IMG/VR virus record: IMGVR_UViG_3300001533_000616 | Coordinates: 1 to 20,199 of that record | Reading direction: 5' to 3' (one strand) | Length of the DNA: 20,199 bases | From: a virus | In this document: positions 1 through 7,619 of the stretch, in pieces | Layout: each line of letters starts with the position of its first letter | Numbering within the stretch: the stretch's first letter is position 1 | Position numbers and translations under genes: made by a program | The notes under the pieces: generated by a model | The model's database searches: none | What the model was told of the DNA's origin: nothing | What the model saw: only the letters and a program-made list of their open reading frames with translations

Positions 1-45
1 TAAAAAAACAGAATGGAAACCTTTAGGTGTATGGGGGAATTGCTA

Positions 46-894
46 ATGATTATTGTATCAGGTTGTAGAAGATCGGGCACATCATTAATGATGAGACTAT
101 TAGGTATGAATTTAGGCTTTGATAGGATTTATGGTGAAGCACACCCTATGGGAATAAGGAAGTCACCCTTTGATACACAGGGTATGTTTGAGCTACGGCG
201 TGAAGCAATGCAGCCATCACCAGAGATACAAGAAAAAAGACAACAGTTACAAGGTGATGGTGTCTATGAGTGTGAATACACTATTAGTGGATTACGTTAT
301 GATTATTATACACCATTACCACCAAGGAACAGTATAATTAAGGTTGTAGCAGAGGGTCTTATTAATACGGACCCATCACTAATTGATGAAATAATCTTCA
401 TGGTTCGTGATCCATATAATATGCTATTGAGTCATAGTAAGATTATATATAAGACACCTATGTTTGATGATGCATCGCAGGTCTTCTTTGAACCATTGGA
501 TCCTCCTGGTGCTATTGATCAATTGTTACAAGCATCATTGTTTCTTAATAAATATAAAGGTAAATTGACTTTAGTGCAATATGAAACAATGTCAACAACC
601 AAACTACCATATATAGAAGTAGGATATGGCACAATCAAACCAAAAGCACATGCTATCATAGGTAATTTAGATGATGGTATTTGGGCTGAATTATATAAGG
701 TCTATGACCTATTCCAGAATCATAAATTTCAAGACATAATTAACACAATTATGAGACCTGATAGTTTTTATGCTTTCCATACACGACCTTGGTATTGTAA
801 CGGCAAGTTAGTAGATTTTATTGATTGTAACAACTGTGATGATTTAAATTGTACATATAAAATGGAGGTAGAAAAATGCAAACCGACACTATAA
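46..894 (+). CDS. Sulfotransferase-like P-loop protein
   Basis: Probably a PAPS-dependent sulfotransferase or a relative that binds a similar nucleotide. From the start at 46 it has 282 residues. SGCRRSGTS at residues 5-13 fits the 5'-phosphosulfate-binding loop, and MVRDP at about 119-123 followed by SHSK fits the 3'-phosphate-binding motif; both are seen directly, and the family assignment is from memory of the family. An in-frame ATG at 13 would add 11 residues but has no ribosome binding site. The ATG at 46 follows GGGGA with 7 bases of spacing and gives the N-terminus usual in this family (MIIVSG). The C-terminus carries a Cys cluster (CNNC..LNC) that is not part of the core fold. The substrate is unknown; phage or host surface glycans are possible. 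The gene overlaps the next one by 19 bases, so the two are likely co-translated. Confidence 0.72.
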   Translation: MIIVSGCRRSGTSLMMRLLGMNLGFDRIYGEAHPMGIRKSPFDTQGMFELRREAMQPSPEIQEKRQQLQGDGVYECEYTISGLRYDYYTPLPPRNSIIKVVAEGLINTDPSLIDEIIFMVRDPYNMLLSHSKIIYKTPMFDDASQVFFEPLDPPGAIDQLLQASLFLNKYKGKLTLVQYETMSTTKLPYIEVGYGTIKPKAHAIIGNLDDGIWAELYKVYDLFQNHKFQDIINTIMRPDSFYAFHTRPWYCNGKLVDFIDCNNCDDLNCTYKMEVEKCKPTL

Positions 895-1496
895 AAGAGA
901 CATTCCCACAATTAGGGCCACAATTAGGTCAACACGCTGGTAATAAAGGTGGTCCTCTAATGATTTATAAGGATATATTGTTACGTGTATATCCAGAACT
1001 TGAGCCATTATATAAGACCTTTGGTGAAAGAAAATGCAATTGTAACACTGGCCCAAATTATTTTGATATTTGGAAAACAATACATAGACTAAATAAAGAT
1101 GGTCGTGATCTATCTCTACTCGCTGATTTACCTATTGACTTCAAACATCGAGTTGTACAGTCAAATATCAATGCAAAATATTGTGGGGATGAACGTATAC
1201 CATGTAGGCAATGTTATATGAAACATTTGTCACAGGCTATCATATTGCTTGGTGAAGTATTACAAGGATATGATGGTGATGAGCACCTACATAAATGGTT
1301 AGCAATTGGTCATTTAGCTGAAGCTGGTGATGAAATAAGTGGTATTGATGTATTACGTGCAAATAATGTACGCTTGATACGTTTGGATATTATGGCCAGT
1401 ATTGATAATAAAGAAATGATCCAACATAATTGTAATCAATTAAAGAAGATCATTCAGTTTGAAGAAAGTGATACTGTACCAGATATTTTAGAATAA
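876..1496 (+). CDS. Cys/His-rich protein of unknown function
   Basis: I cannot name this 206-residue protein. The start is well supported: GGAGGT at 864-869 sits 6 bases before the ATG, inside the end of the sulfotransferase-like gene. The N-terminal 30 residues are low in complexity (FPQLGPQLGQ, Gly-rich). The middle has Cys pairs (CNCN, then CGDERIPCRQC) followed by KHLSQA and HLHKWLAIGHLAEAGDE, which looks like a helical region with His and Cys able to bind a metal. No signal peptide or membrane segment is visible. The C-terminal third is helical and charged. It is the last gene of the plus-strand operon, and a strong terminator hairpin follows. A function linked to the sulfotransferase-like neighbour is only inferred from the overlap. 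Confidence 0.8.
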   Translation: MQTDTIKETFPQLGPQLGQHAGNKGGPLMIYKDILLRVYPELEPLYKTFGERKCNCNTGPNYFDIWKTIHRLNKDGRDLSLLADLPIDFKHRVVQSNINAKYCGDERIPCRQCYMKHLSQAIILLGEVLQGYDGDEHLHKWLAIGHLAEAGDEISGIDVLRANNVRLIRLDIMASIDNKEMIQHNCNQLKKIIQFEESDTVPDILE

Positions 1497-1527
1497 AAAA
1501 AAGCACTACTAAATATAGTAGTGCTTT
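1495..1527 (-). terminator. Intrinsic terminator of the minus-strand late operon
   Basis: A perfect 12-bp stem (1500-1511 pairing with 1516-1527) encloses the loop AATA. Read on the minus strand it is followed by a T-run (complement of the A-run 1495-1502, partly paired in the stem). It lies just past the end of the last minus-strand gene. Read on the plus strand it is followed only by a weak T stretch, so it mainly serves the minus strand. Confidence 0.8.
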
Positions 1528-1532
1528 ATATT

Positions 1533-1569
1533 ATGCGCCAGTGGACTAAAGCACTGGCGCATTTTTTTT
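1533..1569 (+). terminator. Intrinsic terminator of the plus-strand operon
   Basis: An 11-bp GC-rich stem (1533-1543 with 1552-1562) and an 8-base loop are followed by a run of eight T on the plus strand. It lies 37 bases past the stop of the Cys/His-rich gene. The same bases encode the last residues of the minus-strand NrdD-like mini-gene, whose TAG stop falls in the loop. Confidence 0.88.
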
Positions 1570-1710
1570 GCTAAGAGCTATGTTATAGTTCTTACGGTCT
1601 TTAAATTCTTCTCTTTTTCCTTTGTTCCAATATGCAACAGGCCTAAAGTAGCCACAGACACGGCTATATATCTCACATTTTAGACCACATTTTTGGCGTG
1701 TAGAACTCAT
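1546..1710 (-). CDS. 54-residue NrdD-like glycyl-radical-loop protein
   Basis: A small gene read from ATG at 1710 to TAG at 1546. Its core matches the C-terminal end of class III (anaerobic) ribonucleotide reductase NrdD: CEIYSRVCGYFRPV at residues 12-25, then WNKGKREEFKDR at 28-39. In NrdD, the RVCGY-type motif contains the glycine that carries the catalytic radical (Gly20 here), and the WN.GK.EEF.DR stretch follows it. Cys8 and Cys12 resemble a remnant of the NrdD zinc ribbon, but two full CxxC knuckles are absent. There is no catalytic barrel or ATP-cone, so it cannot be a reductase by itself. It overlaps the end of the DUF115-like gene by 38 bases. AAGGA lies about 12 bases before the ATG, rather far. 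It could be a spare-part radical domain, a regulator or a leftover; the motif match is strong and the role is open. Confidence 0.72.
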   Translation of the reverse strand: MSSTRQKCGLKCEIYSRVCGYFRPVAYWNKGKREEFKDRKNYNIALSKKNAPVL

Positions 1711-2377
1711 GATTATTACAGATCCTTTCTATTATAGCTCGTTGTGTAAAAAATCTTTTATTATATTTCATATTATCGGGAAGATGTTGTAGTTGTTTTG
1801 GATAACCCCATTCACCAATTGCACTTGCATCACAACTCACAAAAATCTGTTTGCTACACCCCCAAAATTGACTTATTTTTGCAGCAAAACCAACAGTGAA
1901 ATCAACCCTTGTTTCATGATTAATCAAATCAGGTGTTATTATATACTTTTTAGGATGACTATTATATAAGCGACCACTATAGATACCTAATAACATTGAC
2001 CCCTTTGTTGACCAACATGATTCATTAATCTTGAGTACATCAAGCTGTGCAGCATAGATATGGTCATCATAATAATCCTCAACATAATGAATAGCTTGAT
2101 TAATACAAATTTTAGGGTAACTGGGGTCCAAGTCATATTCGGTTAAATAATCAAGACTAGGTCCTTTACCAATTATGTAACATGGTAGCCCTAAGTATTG
2201 GTTCTTTGTCTCCTTAAATGGATTATTAGGATCAAGCAATCTCCATCGATAACCTATATTGTCTAATAAGTAACAATACTTAATTAATGGTGCTAATACG
2301 TTAGGGTTTCGAGTATGTGCAATGAAGTTACCATTATAGTCCCTAATATAACCTCTTAGTTCACAGGGTATGTCCAT
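1673..2377 (-). CDS. DUF115 / MptE-like GKGPSLD protein
   Basis: A 234-residue protein with the motif CYIIGKGPSLDYL at about residues 66-78, followed about 20 residues later by KICINQAIHYV. This glycine-rich GxGPSL loop and the following (I/V)xxNxA strand are typical of the DUF115 (6-hydroxymethylpterin pyrophosphokinase MptE-like) group, whose members are often linked to sugar or nonulosonate transfer onto surface structures and also occur in phages. IFVSCDASAIG near residues 180-190 resembles the later conserved strand. The start is supported by AAAGGA about 10 bases upstream, and the gene overlaps its upstream neighbour by 22 bases. No membrane segment is seen. It may act on glycans like the nearby sulfotransferase-like protein, but that is inference. 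Confidence 0.6.
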   Translation of the reverse strand: MDIPCELRGYIRDYNGNFIAHTRNPNVLAPLIKYCYLLDNIGYRWRLLDPNNPFKETKNQYLGLPCYIIGKGPSLDYLTEYDLDPSYPKICINQAIHYVEDYYDDHIYAAQLDVLKINESCWSTKGSMLLGIYSGRLYNSHPKKYIITPDLINHETRVDFTVGFAAKISQFWGCSKQIFVSCDASAIGEWGYPKQLQHLPDNMKYNKRFFTQRAIIERICNNHEFYTPKMWSKM

Positions 2378-2781
2378 CTTTGGTTTTCCTTTACACCTAA
2401 TAATAATTCCCGTTTGTTATTGTATTTGTTATCCTGGTCCACTGGCTCCTGGTCCACTGGCTCCTGGTCCACTGGCTCCTGGTCCAGGTCCACTGGCTCC
2501 TGGTCCACTGGCTCTAAGACCCGATTTGTACATTGAACGCAATTTACCTTTTTGATTGGTTCATCGCCACAGTAGTAAGACTCAACGAGCGTCTTACAGC
2601 AAGCTGACTTAACCATTACTTTCCTCAATTTCAGACAAGCAATGTCAACGGATTTGAATCTACTTTTCCCAACTTTAATAAAGCCCTCTATTTCTCTGGG
2701 TACATCCTTTGTCATAAAAAAAATAACATCACCGTTATTATTCATAAGATATTTGCGATTATCAATTTGTTGTAATTTCAT
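2356..2781 (-). CDS. Cys-rich protein with EPVDQ repeat linker
   Basis: A 141-residue protein of unknown function. The N-terminal half is a small mixed domain. It is followed by a Cys cluster (SACC, YYCGDEP, NCVQC; about residues 59-83) that could bind zinc; CGDE plus a later CxQC resembles the cluster in the plus-strand Cys/His-rich protein. Residues of about 88-115 are an acidic tandem repeat, EPVDQ five times with one unit reading EPVDLDQ, probably a flexible linker. The C-terminal 25 residues are basic and polar. An AGGA site about 7 bases upstream supports the ATG at 2781. The gene sits among accessory genes after the tail module. Confidence 0.72.
   Translation of the reverse strand: MKLQQIDNRKYLMNNNGDVIFFMTKDVPREIEGFIKVGKSRFKSVDIACLKLRKVMVKSACCKTLVESYYCGDEPIKKVNCVQCTNRVLEPVDQEPVDLDQEPVDQEPVDQEPVDQDNKYNNKRELLLGVKENQRWTYPVN
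2434..2514. repeat. 15-bp tandem repeat (CTGGTCCACTGGCTC, 5 units)
   Basis: Units at 2434-2448, 2449-2463, 2464-2478, 2479-2499 and 2500-2514. The copies are identical except the fourth, which carries an extra 6 bases (a GGTCCA duplication). All changes keep the reading frame of the Cys-rich gene, in which each unit encodes EPVDQ on the minus strand. The tract is much richer in GC than its surroundings. Confidence 0.95.
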
Positions 2782-2834
2782 GTTATGTTCCTAAATCTTT
2801 ATTATTTTTAATTATCTTGTTCATTAAAAATGAT

Positions 2835-3125
2835 TTAAGACCCTTTCTTTTTAAAATTAAATAATAAATCTGCTTCCTCCTTCCATTTTAACGCCTCTTT
2901 TAATGTTTCAAAATATTGTGGTATTGTATATTCGACATCATGTATATCTGAACAGGGTGTTATGTCAAGTAACCATATGGTATTGGGTGTTATTTTATAG
3001 ATTAAATAATCTAAGTATGTTTCACCTTTTGAACCAACACCATTACAGTAACTATCCCACACATCACGATGTTGTGCGTAGAGTGTACGTGCAACTTCTG
3101 ACATTTGTAGTCCATTATAACGCAT
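2835..3125 (-). CDS. Small protein of unknown function
   Basis: A 96-residue protein that I do not recognise. The start codon shares a base with the stop of the upstream gene (TAATG) and GGAG lies 5 bases upstream, so it is translated as part of the late operon. It is soluble and mixed alpha/beta in character: a helical N-terminus (QMSEVARTLYAQH), a central strand pair (TIWLLDITPC) and a C-terminal amphipathic helix (FETLKEALKWKEEADLLF) ending in a Lys-rich tail. It follows two large tail-tip candidates; an accessory virion or assembly role is possible but unproven. Confidence 0.7.
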   Translation of the reverse strand: MRYNGLQMSEVARTLYAQHRDVWDSYCNGVGSKGETYLDYLIYKITPNTIWLLDITPCSDIHDVEYTIPQYFETLKEALKWKEEADLLFNFKKKGS

Positions 3126-4696
3126 TAGGACTCCGGCTCGGATTCACAATCAGTTGCTGTATGCCATGTGACCCAGGACACTTCATCATCAACACGGACG
3201 ACCTTAATATTACGTCTAAGCATTTGTAAATCTTTCCCATTTAATCTTATATCAGTAACAACACTTATATCTGTTGGTGCTTGCCATCCTTTGAAACCAT
3301 CAGTACGTACACCATAAAAATCGGAAAGTCCAGGTTGATATTGATCATTATCTAACCGTAGTCCACCACAAGGACCCACTGTAATACTACACTCATAACG
3401 TGTGACAAAATATAACGTGCCACAATCATCATAGATCCGGAGCGGATTATCAGGAAATTGGATATGATGTGTTGACAATGATTTTATTTCATTGGGTCCT
3501 TGAAATAGCTCATATTCACGTTTTCCAATATTTACTAAATTGGGTATTGAACGTAGTATGATTGTCCCATCTGATTGTAAATATATCACCATACTGTCAT
3601 CATTACAAGATAATGAACGGAATGCTAATTTCTTAGAGTCATCATCCCACATATGGAAAACACCCACACCTATACCCACATTCATACACTGTGGCCTTGC
3701 ACTAAGATCAATCTCTGTAGGATCAATAGATGGCTCTGGATCTTCACCATTAGTTCTATAAGAAAAGAAAACTGTATTATCCTCTGACGTAAGTGAGCGT
3801 ATGTTATGTCTTTCTGCATCTTTATCATAATTATAGAGATAGAAGCCATTTCCTACATTTTGAATGGCTAATTCTTTTAATTGTGTGACTGTGATATTAC
3901 CACGTTGATGCTGATTCACAACCCAATAGTATACGTTTGGACGTACAGTGACTTTGTATAATTCACAAATTAAAAAATTAAAACAATATTGGACTTCACC
4001 ATTTGATGTAGGCGACCAATCCTCTTTCATTGGTTTGATTACTGTATCATGTCTTAAAAATATTTCTAATGGCTCCCATGCCCCAGTATCCATAACTTTT
4101 ATGATTATTGAAATATAAAGATAATTATGCCCTTCTGATGAATTTATACTAACTGGACTATCAGGCCAGTGCTTTGGTTGTATTCCCTCAGCGGGAAAAA
4201 ATAATGTACCCTTTTTGATCAATAGTTCATTGCCATCCATAAAGGGCATATAAGGTGTTACAGCAAATGGGCCACTATAACTATCTGGCTTTATAAGAAT
4301 TTCACCATATTGCATCTGTTCTACTGTAGAAACATAGGTACCATCCTCTTCCTCAATAACAATACGTGCAAGCGGGAAGCTGTGTGCTATAGTAGGAGCA
4401 TATGTGGGATAATTTAATATACCAGACTCAAAATTTTCCTCCGTCACATGACCAAAACAATAATCTAATCCACCATCTGAAAGCCAAACACTAAGGATAA
4501 GATACCCAGTACCTGCACCTTGGTGTATTGTGCATGGACCACCTTCACCTATTTCTAAAAGCAAACGATCATAGATAACGATATTATTATTATCTTTAAC
4601 TATAAAATCTAATGAATTATCATCACTTTTAATAACCTTAAATGGTCCATCATACTCTGATCTACCACCTAACATTGTCCACATTACTTTATCCAT
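3125..4696 (-). CDS. Putative tail-tip or adhesin structural protein
   Basis: A 523-residue, beta-rich protein with no signal peptide or membrane segment. The stretch FPLARIVIEEEDGTYVSTV then QMQYGEI (about residues 105-135) resembles a pattern recurring in phage baseplate and tail-tip-associated proteins of unknown function (PLA.I...DG......Q...G.I); this is recalled, not searched. The rest has repeated hydrophobic strands and many Asp/Gly turns, in keeping with a fibre or receptor-binding protein. Its ATG directly follows the stop of the 847-residue tail gene with no gap, and GAGG lies about 6 bases upstream, so the two are probably made in a coupled way. The receptor and fold are unknown. 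Confidence 0.6.
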   Translation of the reverse strand: MDKVMWTMLGGRSEYDGPFKVIKSDDNSLDFIVKDNNNIVIYDRLLLEIGEGGPCTIHQGAGTGYLILSVWLSDGGLDYCFGHVTEENFESGILNYPTYAPTIAHSFPLARIVIEEEDGTYVSTVEQMQYGEILIKPDSYSGPFAVTPYMPFMDGNELLIKKGTLFFPAEGIQPKHWPDSPVSINSSEGHNYLYISIIIKVMDTGAWEPLEIFLRHDTVIKPMKEDWSPTSNGEVQYCFNFLICELYKVTVRPNVYYWVVNQHQRGNITVTQLKELAIQNVGNGFYLYNYDKDAERHNIRSLTSEDNTVFFSYRTNGEDPEPSIDPTEIDLSARPQCMNVGIGVGVFHMWDDDSKKLAFRSLSCNDDSMVIYLQSDGTIILRSIPNLVNIGKREYELFQGPNEIKSLSTHHIQFPDNPLRIYDDCGTLYFVTRYECSITVGPCGGLRLDNDQYQPGLSDFYGVRTDGFKGWQAPTDISVVTDIRLNGKDLQMLRRNIKVVRVDDEVSWVTWHTATDCESEPES

Positions 4697-7240
4697 TTAA
4701 GCCTCACTCTGTATGATATGTTTGGCACCATAAATTGCTGCTATACTTGTACCTGGCAATAAGTCAAGATCTACAGGTATTTTTACCTTTATATTACTAC
4801 CATCTGCCAATACAACATTATCCATTGATGATGAACTAATCTCTGGGTCAATTGTAGCATCATTACCCATAGATGGTACATGGCAATGGGCTATACCTAA
4901 TTTCTTGTCAACAGTATCTACAATCATACGTTTGACCATAGAACTTGCTACATCATCATATGCCTTATCACCTTGATTCTCACTAAGCGTGCCCTTTGTT
5001 TTAAGGCTACGGCCCTTCTTTTTTATTGCCTTTGGTACATATGGCATGGGTGTACTAATCTGTATGTCTGTGTAATCTTCAAATGCATCACCTGCAATTG
5101 GTGCCACTTCATCAGTAAATATGTCACTCGGGAAAGCACTACCACCACTACCTGAAATCGGGGTCCAGAGCTTCAACGTGCAAGATTCAGTGTCGTTATT
5201 CAAATTATATTCAATTACTTGCCCTTTAACAGCTGTTGTGAATGGTAAGCTAACCGTCACAATATCATAGACATCTAAGACAATGCCTTTCAGGAATGTT
5301 GTGAACTGTATAATTTGCCATGTGTTAGCATAACGCTCAAGCCAAAACTCCATACTTCGTGCAACACACAGCCTTACATTATAGATTAAATAATCATGAT
5401 CTAAATTTAAGCGTTCAAAGGCTTCAATATTTTTAGATTTGACAATTTTACGTTCATAGTCAGTAGGGAAATAGCTCTCGTGCCATTTAGCATCAATACG
5501 TGTGTACATGTCAGTTATATCTGATAGTGAAAGCCTAAAGGTATCTCTCTCAACTATATCCATGTCTAATGTTAATCCTGATACTGGTACCTTATCTTCT
5601 GTTAAGTCTTTAAGATAGGCTATACCATTACGGATTACGAGCCCTAAATGTGCTTCCCAGCATATTTGTTCCAAGAGTGTTGATGCATTGATACTTGACT
5701 GTAGGGCAAAACCCACAGGATAATTCTTAACACTGTTACGATTTTTTACAGCTGTAAATGTTGAACTATCAACTGTACATGGCATACGGTCTTGTCTCTC
5801 TGTATAATTAGTAACAATATGTTGTATTACATCAACAACATTGGGCCCTATAGTTGATTCCACAACAGCATATACATCATCACTTGCCCAGCCTTGTGAT
5901 AATGAACTAAGTCGCTTGTTAAGTGTAACAGAGGTAACTGCCTGATCAGGGTATGCTGTTGTATCATTGAGATTAGTTGTATAGAATGATGATGGTATAG
6001 TATATAGACCACCATCCTTTATGCCAAATAATCCAAAAACAGAGCCACTGGGTACTGCATTTATGCATAGGTATTGATTAATATATACCCAATCATCACC
6101 TGTTTTTTTAGCATATAGATAGACTGGAGTACCAGGAGGTATAGACCAAGCAGAAGGATAGCTATATTGTAATTTACCAGGCCAACTTAAATTATATTGA
6201 CCACAAATCTCAACAACATGTTCACTACTCACACGTGATGAACCACCTTGACCAAGTAGCACTGGTCGACCAAAAGGGTCCATAACTTGGTTCTCTAGGA
6301 CACATTTATTCTTGTCTTGTTGTGAGACACGATTATGTGAAAAATATTGACCAGCGACAGATTTAGCACCACTAACACCAGCGTCAACTTCTTCTTCTTC
6401 TGACTCATCTGTATACATATTACTTATATTATATCTTATACGGACATAGCGACCCGCTAACTGGGTACCAGTATAGTCACTACACCAGAAAACACTTGGG
6501 TTACCATAGTCTGGATCATTAACACGACTACCCCGGGGATTAATAGCCACTGAACCATAGGTCTTATTAAATTCATTATGTATGAATGTACCATCAACAA
6601 TATCACCAGCCATTAAGACACCAGCAACTTGAACTATTATGCTTTCTGTTGGGAATTGTTCTGGATTAGTTAATCTAAAGTCACCTTTATTAACAATAAC
6701 ATGAGCACCAGCATTAGAAGCTTTACCAGTGCTGGTACTCTTAATAGTATCTAATGTGATTGACTCCGGTATACATGTAATATTTACACCTTTGACACCG
6801 AGAACAGTACCAAAACACATGGGCGGGTACTGACGTTCACATTCTTCATCCTCGGGTAATATTGTTACATCTTCTGATCGTAATCTATCTACTACTGTGA
6901 ATTCAACAGTTCGGTTATTTTCAAACCAAGTTATGGGTGATGTTATGGCACCATCAATCATAACAATACTGCCAGCCACATCATTGAATGCTTTCTCAAT
7001 TGTACATCTTTTATACATTAATGGGTCTGTGTCCATCAATGTTTTAAATGTACCACTACTATCGTTAATTAAAACTGTAACATCGGATATAGAGCCAATT
7101 TGATTACTTGACCCCTGTTGATTTATCTGTGATACATTAATCACGTCATATGCAACACCATCTATTTTGACAATGATTGTTGGCTCTGAACTATATTGCC
7201 TGTCAAGTTGTGTTTGTATTGCACCTGTAACTGTTTTCAT
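4697..7240 (-). CDS. Putative tail hub / tail-tip protein
   Basis: An 847-residue protein. The N-terminus (QLDRQYSSEPTIIVKIDG, then VTVLINDSSGTF and a TVEFTVVDRL strand near residue 110) resembles the start of phage tail-tip or hub proteins that contact the distal tail proteins. The centre is long and beta-rich. A Lys-rich linker (IKKKGRSLK, about residues 733-741) separates it from a C-terminal domain of about 100 residues. It lies after two distal-tail-like genes and before a putative adhesin, the position of the hub/Tal gene in many siphoviruses. GGGAG about 7 bases before the ATG supports the start. No clear lysozyme or peptidase motif is seen. The hub assignment rests mainly on position and general pattern. 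Confidence 0.6.
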   Translation of the reverse strand: MKTVTGAIQTQLDRQYSSEPTIIVKIDGVAYDVINVSQINQQGSSNQIGSISDVTVLINDSSGTFKTLMDTDPLMYKRCTIEKAFNDVAGSIVMIDGAITSPITWFENNRTVEFTVVDRLRSEDVTILPEDEECERQYPPMCFGTVLGVKGVNITCIPESITLDTIKSTSTGKASNAGAHVIVNKGDFRLTNPEQFPTESIIVQVAGVLMAGDIVDGTFIHNEFNKTYGSVAINPRGSRVNDPDYGNPSVFWCSDYTGTQLAGRYVRIRYNISNMYTDESEEEEVDAGVSGAKSVAGQYFSHNRVSQQDKNKCVLENQVMDPFGRPVLLGQGGSSRVSSEHVVEICGQYNLSWPGKLQYSYPSAWSIPPGTPVYLYAKKTGDDWVYINQYLCINAVPSGSVFGLFGIKDGGLYTIPSSFYTTNLNDTTAYPDQAVTSVTLNKRLSSLSQGWASDDVYAVVESTIGPNVVDVIQHIVTNYTERQDRMPCTVDSSTFTAVKNRNSVKNYPVGFALQSSINASTLLEQICWEAHLGLVIRNGIAYLKDLTEDKVPVSGLTLDMDIVERDTFRLSLSDITDMYTRIDAKWHESYFPTDYERKIVKSKNIEAFERLNLDHDYLIYNVRLCVARSMEFWLERYANTWQIIQFTTFLKGIVLDVYDIVTVSLPFTTAVKGQVIEYNLNNDTESCTLKLWTPISGSGGSAFPSDIFTDEVAPIAGDAFEDYTDIQISTPMPYVPKAIKKKGRSLKTKGTLSENQGDKAYDDVASSMVKRMIVDTVDKKLGIAHCHVPSMGNDATIDPEISSSSMDNVVLADGSNIKVKIPVDLDLLPGTSIAAIYGAKHIIQSEA

Positions 7241-7241
7241 G

Positions 7242-7619
7242 TTATGCTCCCGTATCCAATGTTATCGAAAAATCACAATACTCTTCTGTTTTAGTTTCAT
7301 CATGTCTATGACCACCCGTCTTAGTTATGACAAGACTCTCATTTACATAATATAATGTATGATCTACCTCATGCATGTCAGTATATATGATAGGACGACC
7401 ACCCACAGTACGAAAGAAAGCACAGACTTCATAATACTTATACATAGGGACCAATGTGAATGATAACGTATAGACCATATTCATAGGTCCACGCCTAATT
7501 GTATGTAATCTATTATTATAATCACGACGTACAATGATATTATTAGTAGGTACTATTGTATCACCACGTTGTGGATTAGGTAATGTTATTGTTACCTCTT
7601 CATGGCTAATAGTTATCAT
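7242..7619 (-). CDS. Small distal-tail-like protein
   Basis: A 125-residue beta-rich protein. Its ATG overlaps the upstream stop (ATGA). The line RRGPMNMVYTLSFTLV near residues 42-57, a central helix (YYEVCAFFRTVGGRPI) and a closing beta strand (YCDFSITLDTG) match the layout of small beta-sandwich proteins at the siphovirus tail end, in which a strand is followed by a helix, a G..I..TD loop and a final F.F.L strand. The upstream 134-residue neighbour has the same layout, so the two may be paralogues or partners. Position between the tape measure and the hub candidate supports a tail-tip role. The exact family is not identified. Confidence 0.55.
   Translation of the reverse strand: MITISHEEVTITLPNPQRGDTIVPTNNIIVRRDYNNRLHTIRRGPMNMVYTLSFTLVPMYKYYEVCAFFRTVGGRPIIYTDMHEVDHTLYYVNESLVITKTGGHRHDETKTEEYCDFSITLDTGA

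Noticed and set aside
13-45. Longer start for the sulfotransferase-like gene at 13
   Set aside because: No ribosome binding site precedes it, and the extra residues are unlike the family, which typically begins close to the P-loop strand.
1546-1710. Simple 3' extension or frameshifted end of the DUF115-like gene
   Set aside because: The mini-gene has its own ATG and a complete motif order, and the upstream frame ends cleanly at 1673. No slippery site is seen in the overlap.
2370-2555. Collagen-like Pro-Gly repeat (GPLAP) on the plus strand
   Set aside because: It is the complement of the EPVDQ repeat of the minus-strand gene, which has a proper start and operon context. The plus frame lacks a ribosome binding site.
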